Made by a program: the position numbers and the translations under genes | Notes under the pieces: generated by a model | Told to the model about the DNA's origin: nothing | Databases searched by the model: none | What the model saw: the letters and a program-made list of their open reading frames with translations, nothing else | DNA from: an uncultured Ellagibacter sp. | GTDB lineage: Bacteria; Actinomycetota; Coriobacteriia; Coriobacteriales; Eggerthellaceae | Assembly: GCA_934663775.1 (NCBI GenBank) | Contig: CAKUKU010000011.1 | Span: 1-61,597 of the forward strand | DNA length: 61,597 nucleotides | Direction of reading: 5' to 3' | Part shown: positions 43,359-53,696 of the stretch, piece by piece | Layout: every line of letters starts with the position of its first letter | Position numbering within the stretch: position 1 is the stretch's first letter

Positions 43359-44528
43359 TTACCGATTGGTCGACTTCAAGCGCGAGAGCAGGCTTCCACG
43401 CGCGGGCGGATCGGGAATGTGGATGAGCCGCGGCTCGAAATCGAAAAGCTCGGAGGTGGACACGACGTCCGACACCGTGATGCACTTCTGCAGACACGTG
43501 TCCGCGCACAGGTTGCACTGCACGCAGTCCATCAGCTGAAACTCGAAGTAGCTGCCCACACCCGACGCCGGCTTCTCCTCGCTTTTCGAAAGCGCGCCCG
43601 TCGGGCAGAACACGGTGCACATGCCGCACGCGCGGCACTTCGACTCGTCGATCGACACGCTGCCGAAAAGGCGCGTGGTGATTTCGGGCACGACGGAATG
43701 CCCAATCGCGTCCATCGCGTCGAGCATGTTCATGCGGCGCGACTGCTCAAACTGCGGCAAGGTGCCCTCTTCGGTGGGGTGCAAAAGCTCGCGCAGGTTG
43801 AGTTCCCGCTTTTGCTGCTTGCCGAGCGTCTCGTCGAGCGCCTTTTCCGTCGCAACCTTCACGGCGTCTTTGGCCATGTCGCCCGCCTGGGAGAAAAACC
43901 CGCGGCGCGCCGCAGCAAACGACTTGCGCCCGCTCGTCTCAATCGCCTCGGGCGGAAACTGCGAGGAGCGGCGCACGCGCACGGGCGATCCTTGCGCCGC
44001 GAGCAGGGAGGTCGCCGACTCCACCGTCGACGTAATGCCCTCGGTCACACGACCGAACTTGCATGTTTCGCACGTGCCGTCGACGAGCACCACGTCACCC
44101 ACGCCGTGCGCGGCAAGCTGCAGAAGAAGGCTTTCCTCCATGCGCGCCAGGCAGGGGACGGAAACGTACTTGTCGGGGTCGCCCTCGCGGCGCGCCGCCA
44201 TGCGGGCGCACGCGAACACGGCCGTATCGCCGCCGAGCGCGCGCACCGCTGATGCTGCGGCGCTTGCGAGCTCTCCATCGGCGGGCTCGACGGGAACGAG
44301 CGCTTCGGTGGGGCAGACGACCGTGCATGCCCCGCAGGAAATGCAAGCCTCGGCGTTGATCTTCACGCTGTTGTCAGCCACGACGATCGCGTCCGCTATG
44401 CAGGCGTCGATGCACTTGCGGCACGTCGAGTGGCGGTTTCGCACGGCCACGCAGCGCTTTTCCACCGCGAAAACCGACTTGCCCCCGAGTGCCTCGGCCA
44501 CATCGGCAATATCCGAAAGATTAGGCAT
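43359..44528 (-). CDS. Polyferredoxin-like protein with four 4Fe-4S motifs
   Basis: The 389-residue soluble protein has two ferredoxin-type motifs near the N-terminus (Cys36-x2-Cys39-x3-Cys43 with Cys26, and CISCGACTVVCPTEA) and two near the C-terminus (CRACGMCTVFCPTGA and CVQCNLCADTCLQKC). The central 200 residues include a GTCETCKFGRV segment with further cysteines and a SGRKSFAAARR basic stretch. It should transfer electrons, perhaps for a molybdoenzyme, as the MobB-MobA gene precedes it by 85 bp on the same strand. No export signal is seen. The Shine-Dalgarno is weak. Confidence 0.8.
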   Translation of the reverse strand: MPNLSDIADVAEALGGKSVFAVEKRCVAVRNRHSTCRKCIDACIADAIVVADNSVKINAEACISCGACTVVCPTEALVPVEPADGELASAAASAVRALGGDTAVFACARMAARREGDPDKYVSVPCLARMEESLLLQLAAHGVGDVVLVDGTCETCKFGRVTEGITSTVESATSLLAAQGSPVRVRRSSQFPPEAIETSGRKSFAAARRGFFSQAGDMAKDAVKVATEKALDETLGKQQKRELNLRELLHPTEEGTLPQFEQSRRMNMLDAMDAIGHSVVPEITTRLFGSVSIDESKCRACGMCTVFCPTGALSKSEEKPASGVGSYFEFQLMDCVQCNLCADTCLQKCITVSDVVSTSELFDFEPRLIHIPDPPARGSLLSRLKSTNR

Positions 44529-44583
44529 CTGAAGATCAACCGCCTTTCCCGCTTCTCACCGCGAGGAGCGAAAAGCCCCCCTG

Positions 44584-44603
44584 ACGGGAGACGCCGCTCC
44601 CGT
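44584..44603 (-). other. Small hairpin between mobBA and the polyferredoxin gene
   Basis: ACGGGAG/CTCCCGT form a 7-bp stem with a 6-nt loop, followed on the minus strand by a G-rich stretch and CTTTTCG. It could be a weak terminator or attenuator. Confidence 0.4.
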
Positions 44604-44613
44604 TAAGGAGACG

Positions 44614-45960
44614 CTATTCCCCTAGCACCATATCCTCGAGCGCATGCAGCTCGTCGGGCGTGTTCGCGTTGATGAAGCAGCCGCCCATCGGCTCCGCCTC
44701 GAGCACCTTGCTCTGCGGGAACTCGTGCACGTACACGGCCTCGTCGTCGAAGAACGACTGCGCGCGCTTCTCGCCGCGATCGAGCGCGCGGCGCACGGCG
44801 GGCAGGCAGTTCATACGGCGATACATCGCGTGGAAGGGCTCGAATCCGTGCTTGTTCACGGGAACCACCACGTCGGCGCCCGTCTCGTTCATGCAGAGCG
44901 CCTCGGCGGCGACAAGCGAACTCGACGCGAACACCATGTCGCAGGCGACCACGGCAACGTAGGGGTTGCGCGCGGCCTGAAGCGCGGTGTAGAGTCCCGG
45001 CAGCGCACCGCGGCTTGAGAACATGTCGCACGCGAACTGGATGTTGAGCTGCGGAAACTCGCGATGGAGAAACGCCAGATTGTCGGGCTCGTTGGTCGTG
45101 ATGACCAAATCGTCCGCCACGGGGCTTAAACGCTCGACCAGCCGACAGATGAGCGGACGTCCCAAAAACGGGACAGTCGCTTTGCTGCGGCCCATGCGTC
45201 GGCTCTCGCCGCCCGCCTGGATGACAACCGTCACACGCGGGCGCACGAAGTGTTCTTCCACGAAGTCGGCGAGCGCGGCGGTGTCGTTGACGTCGATGGC
45301 GGGGATGCCGTAGCGCGCCGCCGCCTCGATGGCGCAGGGGATGTCGGTCACGACCGCGACCGTGCCCGCGCTCGGCATCTTGCGCGCGAGATCGGGATGC
45401 ACGCCACCCTCGCCGCCCGCTTTGGCCGCATCGGGCACGTCGTCGCGAAGGCGCGCGTCGAGCGCGGCCTCCGCGCCCTCGATACGCTCGCCCTTGGGGG
45501 TGTAGAGGCTCTTCGCAATCTGCGTGAAATCGGTTCCAAGCGCCCAACCGCGCTCGGCGCCGAGCGCGAACGCCTCGGCGACGCGGCAGTCGGCCTCGTT
45601 TCCCGAGCGCATGAGTTCGATGGTGGGCAGCCCGCTTTTGCGGTAGCCCTCGACAATGACGATGTCGTGGCCCGGCATGCTGCGCACGATGTCCGCGCAC
45701 TCGGCCTCGCCCTCGATCGTCTTCATGCGGGCAAGCTGCCCCGGGGCTGAGATCACGGTCTCGGAAGCGCCCGCCTCGCGATGGCGATAGGAGTCTTTCC
45801 CGGGATAATCAATCTCGAAGCCCTTGTGGCCGTGGTGTTTCACGCTCCCCACGTCGTGCCCGCGAGCGACGAGCTCCTCGATAAGCTTCACGATGAGGGT
45901 CGTTTTCCCCGAATTATGTCGTCCGACAATTGCGACCGCCGGACTCGGCACGTTGACCAT
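44614..45960 (-). CDS. MobB-MobA fusion: molybdopterin-guanine dinucleotide biosynthesis
   Basis: This 448-residue protein joins two enzymes of molybdenum-cofactor maturation. Residues about 5-165 are MobB, a GTP-binding adapter (VGRHNSGKTTLIVKLI, GSVKHHGHKGFEID). Residues about 235-448 are MobA, which links GTP to molybdopterin: IQAGGESRRMGRSKATVPF, VVACDMVFAS and FEPFHAMYRR. A spacer of about 65 residues links them. The ATG has GGGAG upstream. MGD is needed by DMSO-reductase-family enzymes, abundant in Eggerthellaceae, but none is encoded in this window. Confidence 0.92.
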   Translation of the reverse strand: MVNVPSPAVAIVGRHNSGKTTLIVKLIEELVARGHDVGSVKHHGHKGFEIDYPGKDSYRHREAGASETVISAPGQLARMKTIEGEAECADIVRSMPGHDIVIVEGYRKSGLPTIELMRSGNEADCRVAEAFALGAERGWALGTDFTQIAKSLYTPKGERIEGAEAALDARLRDDVPDAAKAGGEGGVHPDLARKMPSAGTVAVVTDIPCAIEAAARYGIPAIDVNDTAALADFVEEHFVRPRVTVVIQAGGESRRMGRSKATVPFLGRPLICRLVERLSPVADDLVITTNEPDNLAFLHREFPQLNIQFACDMFSSRGALPGLYTALQAARNPYVAVVACDMVFASSSLVAAEALCMNETGADVVVPVNKHGFEPFHAMYRRMNCLPAVRRALDRGEKRAQSFFDDEAVYVHEFPQSKVLEAEPMGGCFINANTPDELHALEDMVLGE

Positions 45961-45994
45961 TGCAAAAATCTCCCGTCTTGTTACGTAAGGCGAA

Positions 45995-46003
45995 AGTATA
46001 GCA
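45995..46003 (-). promoter_or_regulatory. Extended -10 promoter of the mobBA unit
   Basis: TGCTATACT on the minus strand, 35 nt before the mobBA start codon. The same nonamer occurs at 46199-46207 (plus) and 43274-43282 (minus, in the importer promoter), which suggests a favoured promoter form in this organism. Confidence 0.5.
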
Positions 46004-46198
46004 CTGGGAAGGTAGCAATAAAGCTCGGGCGCGCCGTAGGATGACCTTATAAGACAAGGCTCAACCCCTGCGTTCCATTTTCACCTCATACGGGTAGTCC
46101 CGCGAAGCGCTTCCGCGATGATTTTGCAGGCATGAAAAGCGAGAACGCGACAAGGGGGAGGCAAGGGTGAAAAGATTTGCGCGCGCAGGCGGGTTTGA

Positions 46199-46207
46199 TG
46201 CTATACT
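46199..46207 (+). promoter_or_regulatory. Extended -10 promoter of a candidate small RNA
   Basis: TGCTATACT with TTGCGC about 19 nt upstream, pointing into a 120-bp stretch that has no gene and ends in a terminator. Confidence 0.5.
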
Positions 46208-46212
46208 ACGTA

Positions 46213-46330
46213 GCGATCTACTACGCATTTCAGACTTCGGCAACAGCGAGAATCCTGTTTTTGGAGGGGACAGGTTCCTCATTGTTGGACGAAGCAAATA
46301 AAGGCTCGCATTTCGCGGGCCTTTATTTTT
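46213..46330 (+). ncRNA. Candidate structured small RNA
   Basis: The stretch between the promoter and a strong terminator folds into one long interrupted hairpin: CTTCG/CGAAG (46235-46239, 46290-46294), CAACA/TGTTG (46241-46245, 46283-46287), GAG/CTC and CCTGT/ACAGG (46254-46258, 46270-46274), with a TTTTTGGAGGGG-type loop. The terminator is AAATAAAGGC/GCCTTTATTT (46296-46328) followed by TTTT. No coding frame with a binding site fits. The extended bulged rod resembles 6S-type RNAs in outline, but I cannot assign a family. The terminator may also serve recR on the other strand. Confidence 0.45.
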
Positions 46331-46371
46331 TCCTCACTTGCTGGGAAGGGCTTTGGGGTCCGCAAGCGCCC

Positions 46372-46968
46372 CTACAGCTCGCGCCTCGCCTCGAGCGCGC
46401 GGCCGAGCGTCACCTCGTCGGCGAATTCCAGATCGCCTCCGACGGGCAAGCCGCTCGCGAGCCTCGTCACCTTCACGCCCAAAGGCTTGATCAGCCGCGC
46501 GAGATACGACGCCGTCGTCTCCCCCTCAACGTTGGGGTTGGTCGCGAGCACCACTTCCCGCACGTCTTCGCTGCCCAGGCGCGCCATGAGCTCCGCCACG
46601 TGCAAGTCGTCGGGGCCTATGCCCTCAAGGGGCGATAGCGCACCACCGAGCACGTGGTACACGCCGCCGAAAACGCCCGTGCGCTCGATGGGCGGGATGT
46701 CGCGCGGCTCGCTGACCACGCAGATGATGCCGGCGTCGCGCTTGGTCGACGCGCAGATGTCGCACAGGTCGCCCTCCGCGTAGTTGAAGCACCGCGAGCA
46801 GAAGCGCACGGTGTCCTTCACCTCGACGATCGACTCCGCCAAGCGCAGCGCCGTCGCGCGGTCGGTGTTCAAGATCCAGTACGCCATGCGCTGCGCCGAT
46901 TTCGGCCCGACGCCGGGAAGGCGCTCAAGCTCGTCGAGCAGCTTTTGAATCGCGGGTGCGGAATTCAC
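46372..46968 (-). CDS. recR: Recombination protein RecR
   Basis: This 198-residue protein acts with RecF and RecO in loading RecA at gaps. It has the helix-hairpin-helix LERLPGVGPKSAQRMAYW, a four-cysteine zinc finger (CSRCFNYAEGDLCDIC), and a Toprim domain with VVSEPRDIPPIERTG and LATNPNVEGE. The start is a GTG nine bases after the ybaB stop. The order dnaX-ybaB-recR is the usual one. Confidence 0.97.
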   Translation of the reverse strand: MNSAPAIQKLLDELERLPGVGPKSAQRMAYWILNTDRATALRLAESIVEVKDTVRFCSRCFNYAEGDLCDICASTKRDAGIICVVSEPRDIPPIERTGVFGGVYHVLGGALSPLEGIGPDDLHVAELMARLGSEDVREVVLATNPNVEGETTASYLARLIKPLGVKVTRLASGLPVGGDLEFADEVTLGRALEARREL

Positions 46969-46977
46969 CGTTGGCGC

Positions 46978-47322
46978 CTACATCAAGCCGGGAATGCTCA
47001 TGCCGCCGGTCGCCGCGCTCATGCGGGCAGCCGCCATGTCGGAAACGCCGCGAAGCGCCTCGTTGACCGCAGCGAGCACCATGTCCTCGAGCATCTCGAC
47101 GTCCTCAGGGTCGACCGCCTCAGGGTCGATCGCGATGGACTGGATCGTGTTGTCGCCGAGCGCCGTGACCTTCACCATGCCGCCGCCGGCCGTGGCCTCG
47201 AACGACATCGTCTGCACTTCCTCCTGCGCCTTCGCAAGCTCGGCCTGCATCTTCTGCGCTTGCTTCATCATGGCGCCCATATTGCCCATGCCGCCGCCGG
47301 GGAATCCGCCTCGTTTCGCCAT
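46978..47322 (-). CDS. YbaB/EbfC nucleoid-associated protein
   Basis: The 114-residue protein starts at the ATG after GGAGGAAAA. After a Gly/Met-rich beginning (MAKRGGFPGGGMGNMG) comes the conserved helix MKQAQKMQAELAKAQEE and then the strands GGGMVKVTALGDNTIQSIAID. YbaB dimers bind DNA in a tweezer-like way. It lies between dnaX and recR, as in most bacteria. Confidence 0.95.
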   Translation of the reverse strand: MAKRGGFPGGGMGNMGAMMKQAQKMQAELAKAQEEVQTMSFEATAGGGMVKVTALGDNTIQSIAIDPEAVDPEDVEMLEDMVLAAVNEALRGVSDMAAARMSAATGGMSIPGLM

Positions 47323-47411
47323 TTTTCCTCCTACAATCGTGTTTTCGCTGTATTGACAAGCCCGCGCGAAAAGGGTTCTCACACGAACAAGGACATGCCT
47401 TGCGCGTCGGG

Positions 47412-49973
<2,562 letters not shown>

Positions 49974-50001
49974 ACGCCCTCGCTTATCTGTCGCCCAACT
50001 C

Positions 50002-50670
50002 TTACGCCTCGTGCGCGCCCTTCTTGCGCGAAGAGAGCGCCGCCTTGACCGCCCCGATGATCGCCGGCGCCACCGACACGGCGACGATGCCCAGAACAAT
50101 CACCTCGAAGTGGTCCTGCACAAAGGGAATTCCCCCGAAGAAGTATCCCACCAAAACGAACAAGCTCACCCAAGAAATGCCGCCAATCGCATTGAACAAG
50201 GTGAACTTGCCGAAGTTCATGTGGCCGGTGCCGGCGATGAACGGCGCAAACGTGCGGAAAAACGGCATGAAACGCGTGATTACGATGGTCAGCCCGCCGT
50301 ATTTCTCGAAGAAGTGATCGAGCTTCGCCATGCGCTCGGGCGTGAGCGCCTTGATCTTGCCCGAGTCGATGATGCGCTTGCCGAAGAAGCGCGCGATCCA
50401 GTAGTTCGAAGTGTTTCCCAAGATGGCGGCAGCGTAGAACACGAGCAGTGTCGCCCACAAGTGCAGCCCGCCCCCGTCGGCCGAGAACACGCCCGCCGCG
50501 AACAGGAGCGAGTCGCCCGGCAGAAACGGGAAGAACACGAGCCCCGTCTCGATGAAGACGATCAGGAACAGCGGGGTGTAGACCCATGCCGCGCCGAGCG
50601 TCACGATCCAACCCGCGATCGCCCCGCGAGGGTCGGAGAGGAGGCTCACGAAGAAGTTGATGATATCCAT
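50002..50670 (-). CDS. DedA family membrane protein
   Basis: The 222-residue protein has five or six hydrophobic segments. It carries the DedA/SNARE-associated blocks: ETGLVFFPFLPGDSLLFAAG, GNTSNYWIARFFGKR, the arginine motif TRFMPFFRTFAPFIAGTGHM and NAIGGISWVSLFVLVGYFFG. Members move undecaprenyl phosphate or other lipids across the membrane, or support pH homeostasis. GGGTGCT precedes the ATG. It lies just upstream of dnaX, with a 28-bp gap, and downstream of the SRP RNA gene. Confidence 0.92.
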   Translation of the reverse strand: MDIINFFVSLLSDPRGAIAGWIVTLGAAWVYTPLFLIVFIETGLVFFPFLPGDSLLFAAGVFSADGGGLHLWATLLVFYAAAILGNTSNYWIARFFGKRIIDSGKIKALTPERMAKLDHFFEKYGGLTIVITRFMPFFRTFAPFIAGTGHMNFGKFTLFNAIGGISWVSLFVLVGYFFGGIPFVQDHFEVIVLGIVAVSVAPAIIGAVKAALSSRKKGAHEA

Positions 50671-50732
50671 AGCACCCTAAATAAAAGAAGTCGATACAGC
50701 AAACGAGCGGCACATGGCCGCCCGTAGATTAT

Positions 50733-50841
50733 GAGCATCCTGGATAGGACAGGGCGCTCGTCAGAGGCCCCTTATGGCTGCTTCCTCCCGGACCTGACCA
50801 GGTTCGGAACATGTCGCCGCCCCGCCCTATCCAAAATGCTC
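50733..50841 (-). ncRNA. ffs: Signal recognition particle RNA, short bacterial type
   Basis: On the minus strand the domain IV hallmark GGTCAGGTCCGGGAGGAAGC is followed by AGCC. Its tetraloop-closing stem and the symmetric internal loop needed for Ffh binding are present. The long closing stem pairs GGATAGGGCG with CGCCCTGTCCTATCC, and can be extended by GAGCAT/ATGCTC at the very ends. The core is about 91 nt (50742-50832). The end points are approximate. There is no Alu domain, as in most non-Bacillus bacteria. Confidence 0.95.
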
Positions 50842-51037
50842 GTGGTAGAACGCATTGAAGTATACGTGAGAGAAGCCCGCTTTACACTTCCGTAACCAAA
50901 TGAACACACCGCCTACCGCACTTACCGCCCTCCGATGGAGAATTTCCACGCCCACTGCACAGATGGCGGGCTCAGGCGGGCACGTTGCTCTCAGCAAGCG
51001 CTTCGCCTTCCCCACTTTCACAAGCGAGGCCGTCGCC

Positions 51038-51718
51038 CTAGAGCAAGTCGTCTGACGCCACGTCTTTCACGATGCCGTCAAGACCGCTGTGCACGATTGC
51101 GTGCGTCATCTGGGCGATGTCCTCGAGAGGAATCTCGGAGTCCTCCATGATCCAGCGGCGGATGACCGCCACAAGCCCCGCGCTGAAGTACGCGACGCAG
51201 AAATCGAGATACGGCCCCAGCTTCTTCAGGCCAAGCGTGTCCTGCTCGATAAGCGATGCAGTAAGCGACGATTCCAGTTTCTTCAGCACGAGCTCGTAGG
51301 GCACATGCGACGCAATGCGCTTCACGCTTTTCAAATCGGGCGCGAGCCCCAACGAGAGCTTCTCGAACAAGGTGACGACGTTGTTGCCGTCGCCGCTGTT
51401 CTTAAGCGAGTCCAAACAGGTCGAGACAATGCGGTCCGCTTCCTCCTGCACGATTTCGTCCGTCAGCTCATCAATCGATTGATAATGCAGGTAGAACGTC
51501 TTGCGATCGATGTCGGCCTCGCGCGCGATCGCGGTGATGGTGATTTTCTGATACTCCGTGTCCTGCATGAGGCGCAGAAACGCCTTGCGAATCGCCCTTC
51601 GCGTGCGCACGACGCGGCGATCGGGAATCGTCCGAGCATCGCCCGCGCCCGATTCACGGCAAGCGTCCCCCGTATCCGAGCAGCTGTCGTGCGAATTCTT
51701 CTTCTCCGTGTCGCCCAT
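51038..51718 (-). CDS. TetR/AcrR family regulator
   Basis: The 226-residue protein starts at the ATG after GGGGGAG (MGDTEKKNSHDSC). After a polar tail of about 40 residues, the helix-turn-helix is ITITAIAREADIDRKTFYLHY, the typical TetR form. The C-terminal ligand domain is helical. It is divergent from the radical SAM gene at 51879 across a 160-bp region with two inverted repeats, so it probably represses that gene and itself. The inducer is unknown. Confidence 0.88.
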   Translation of the reverse strand: MGDTEKKNSHDSCSDTGDACRESGAGDARTIPDRRVVRTRRAIRKAFLRLMQDTEYQKITITAIAREADIDRKTFYLHYQSIDELTDEIVQEEADRIVSTCLDSLKNSGDGNNVVTLFEKLSLGLAPDLKSVKRIASHVPYELVLKKLESSLTASLIEQDTLGLKKLGPYLDFCVAYFSAGLVAVIRRWIMEDSEIPLEDIAQMTHAIVHSGLDGIVKDVASDDLL

Positions 51719-51878
51719 GGCGAGCTCCCCCTCGCGAAACTGGTCAAACATTTTGCTTTTGCACGTTTTACCACAAACGTTGCTTATTTGTCACTTGTAT
51801 TTCAATTTCACCGCCCTACAATCACCCAAAGAGAGTTATTCCACATTTGTTGAATAATTACAGGGGAGGTACACCACC
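51719..51878. promoter_or_regulatory. Divergent tetR/radical SAM control region
   Basis: The AT-rich gap contains TTATTC-n10-GAATAA (51836-51857) close to the radical SAM start and an ACAAA-n8-ATTTGT repeat near 51773-51791 on the tetR side. Both have the dyad form of TetR operators. Exact promoter boxes are not clear. Confidence 0.45.
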
Positions 51879-53315
51879 ATGAAAGCAACCGACCAGATCA
51901 AGCGGGCCGCCCTCAACAAAATTATCGACTACCTGCTTGAAGATCCCAAGCGAAACGTCGCGAAGATCATGGACATGATTGACAAAGTCGCACCCGACGA
52001 CGTGTTCCCAACCCAGCGTGCGGCCTTTCACCAGGCAATCGATGACGAATCGAATTGGTACCAACTTATCATGAAGATTCTGAACGACACGAATCCCCGG
52101 GTCAGGGATCGCCTCATCAAGACGTTCGTCGTTGACGCGAACATGCTCGCCTGGCCGAAGCAGGAAGCGATGCGCGACAAGTACCACTGCAACATCCCCT
52201 GGGCCATCCTGCTCGACCCGACGAGCGCCTGCAACCTGCGCTGCACCGGATGCTGGGCAGCGGAATACGGCCACAAGCAAAACCTCACCTACGAGGAAAT
52301 CGACTCCATCATCAACCAGGGCGTCAAGCTGGGAACCCACGTCTACATCTACACCGGCGGCGAGCCGCTCGTCCGCAAGCACGACCTCATCAACCTGTGC
52401 GAAGCGCATCCCGATTGCGCGTTCCTGTCGTTCACCAATGCGACGCTCATCGACGAGGAGTTCGTGGAAGACATGATCCGCGTCGCAAACTTCGTGCCCG
52501 CCATCAGCGTGGAAGGCTTCGAGGAGGCAACGGATGCCCGCCGCGGCGAGGGAACGTATGCCAAGGTGTCCCACGCCATGGAGCTTTTGCGCGAAAACGG
52601 CCTGCCCTTCGGCGTATCGTGCTGCTACACCAGCGCCAACGCAAGCTCCATCGCCAGCGAGGAGTTCTTCGACTGGCTCATCGAGAAGGGGGCGCTTTTC
52701 GCGTGGATCTTCACCTACATGCCCGTCGGCGTCGGCTCACCCACCTCGCTTATGGTGCACGCCGACCAGCGCGAGCACCTCTATCACTTCGTCCGCGAGA
52801 TGCGCGAGAAGAAGCCCCTGTTCACGCTTGACTTCCAGAATGACGGCGAGTTCGTTGGCGGCTGCATCGCCGGCGGGCGCCGCTACCTGCACATCAACGC
52901 TGCAGGTGACGTGGAGCCGTGCGTATTCGCGCATTACGCGAACGTCAATATCCGGGAGACGAGCCTTCTCGACGCGCTGCGATCCCCTCTGTTCATGCAG
53001 TATTACGAGGGCCAGCCCTTCAACGACAACCTGCTCAAGCCCTGCCCGATTCTGGAAAACGAGGGACTGCTCGCCGACATGGTGAAGCGCGCCGACGCGC
53101 ATTCCACCGACCTTCAAGAGAAGGAAAGCGCGGAGAGCCTCTGCGCGAAATGCCACGACTCCATCGCAGAATGGACGCCCGTCGCCGACCGCATTTGGAA
53201 CGACGAGAGCGACCCGCTGTTCAACAAGCGCATGAACGACCCCACGCAGGGCATGGCCAACACCGACATGCACAAACTCGTCGCGCAAGGCCGCCGAAAG
53301 ATGCCCACTCGGTAA
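51879..53315 (+). CDS. Radical SAM/SPASM-type enzyme under TetR control
   Basis: The 478-residue protein starts at the ATG after GGGGAGG. A helical N-terminal domain of about 105 residues is followed by the cluster motif CNLRCTGCW (Cys118, Cys122, Cys125) and the SAM-binding YTGGEPL. The C-terminal part has cysteines in GGCIAGGRRYLHINAAGDVEPC and in KPCPILEN and CAKCHD, the arrangement of a SPASM-like auxiliary cluster domain. SPASM enzymes modify peptides, proteins or small molecules. No peptide precursor is recognised beside it. Similar TetR-paired genes may respond to lipophilic or fatty-acid-like signals, but this is a guess. Confidence 0.85.
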   Translation: MKATDQIKRAALNKIIDYLLEDPKRNVAKIMDMIDKVAPDDVFPTQRAAFHQAIDDESNWYQLIMKILNDTNPRVRDRLIKTFVVDANMLAWPKQEAMRDKYHCNIPWAILLDPTSACNLRCTGCWAAEYGHKQNLTYEEIDSIINQGVKLGTHVYIYTGGEPLVRKHDLINLCEAHPDCAFLSFTNATLIDEEFVEDMIRVANFVPAISVEGFEEATDARRGEGTYAKVSHAMELLRENGLPFGVSCCYTSANASSIASEEFFDWLIEKGALFAWIFTYMPVGVGSPTSLMVHADQREHLYHFVREMREKKPLFTLDFQNDGEFVGGCIAGGRRYLHINAAGDVEPCVFAHYANVNIRETSLLDALRSPLFMQYYEGQPFNDNLLKPCPILENEGLLADMVKRADAHSTDLQEKESAESLCAKCHDSIAEWTPVADRIWNDESDPLFNKRMNDPTQGMANTDMHKLVAQGRRKMPTR

Positions 53316-53696
53316 ATCTGCAAGCAAACGCTTGACTCGAGCAACCCGCGCGCAGGCTCACGCGTTCCAAGTGCCGCCAAGCAACCCGCGCAAACCCCGC
53401 GCAGTGCGGAGATGTGAGCCTGCAGCGCGAATCGGACTCTCGAAAGTCGTTCAAAAGGCATTTCAAATGCTCGAGGCGCGAAAAGTGGTCGCAAATCCGC
53501 GTTATGCGCATACAGCAACGCCCCCTCGAGCTTGCATATCGTGTTCGAAGGGGCGTTGCTCTACATTTTCATGCTTTTTGTTGATTAACGCATATCCGAA
53601 ATGGAGCCTCAGGCTGCTTCGGGCGGCTGCGATGTCGCACATCGCCGATTCGTGACCACTTTTTCGCGTTCTCCGATTTGAAACCGCCCACAAGCC
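53316..53696. other. Intergenic region with terminator and inverted repeat pair
   Basis: No gene is supported in these 381 bp. Two related stretches in opposite orientation (about 53476-53512, with GCGCGAAAAGTGGTCGCAAA, and about 53625-53668 on the minus strand, with CGCGAAAAAGTGGTCACGAA) flank the terminator at 53514-53560. Both belong to a repeat-like sequence of unknown role. Confidence 0.5.
53514..53560 (+). terminator. Terminator after the radical SAM gene
   Basis: AGCAACGCCCC and GGGGCGTTGCT form a perfect 11-bp stem with a 25-nt partly paired loop, followed by CTACATTTTCATGCTTTTTG on the plus strand. Confidence 0.7.

Noticed and set aside
44603..45700. A 365-codon frame overlapping the MobB-MobA gene in another frame
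   Set aside because: Arg/His-rich composition and no motif; the overlapping frame encodes well-conserved MobB and MobA.
46177..46638. A 153-codon plus-strand frame over the candidate small RNA
   Set aside because: It runs through a strong terminator and then antisense to recR, and has no Shine-Dalgarno sequence.
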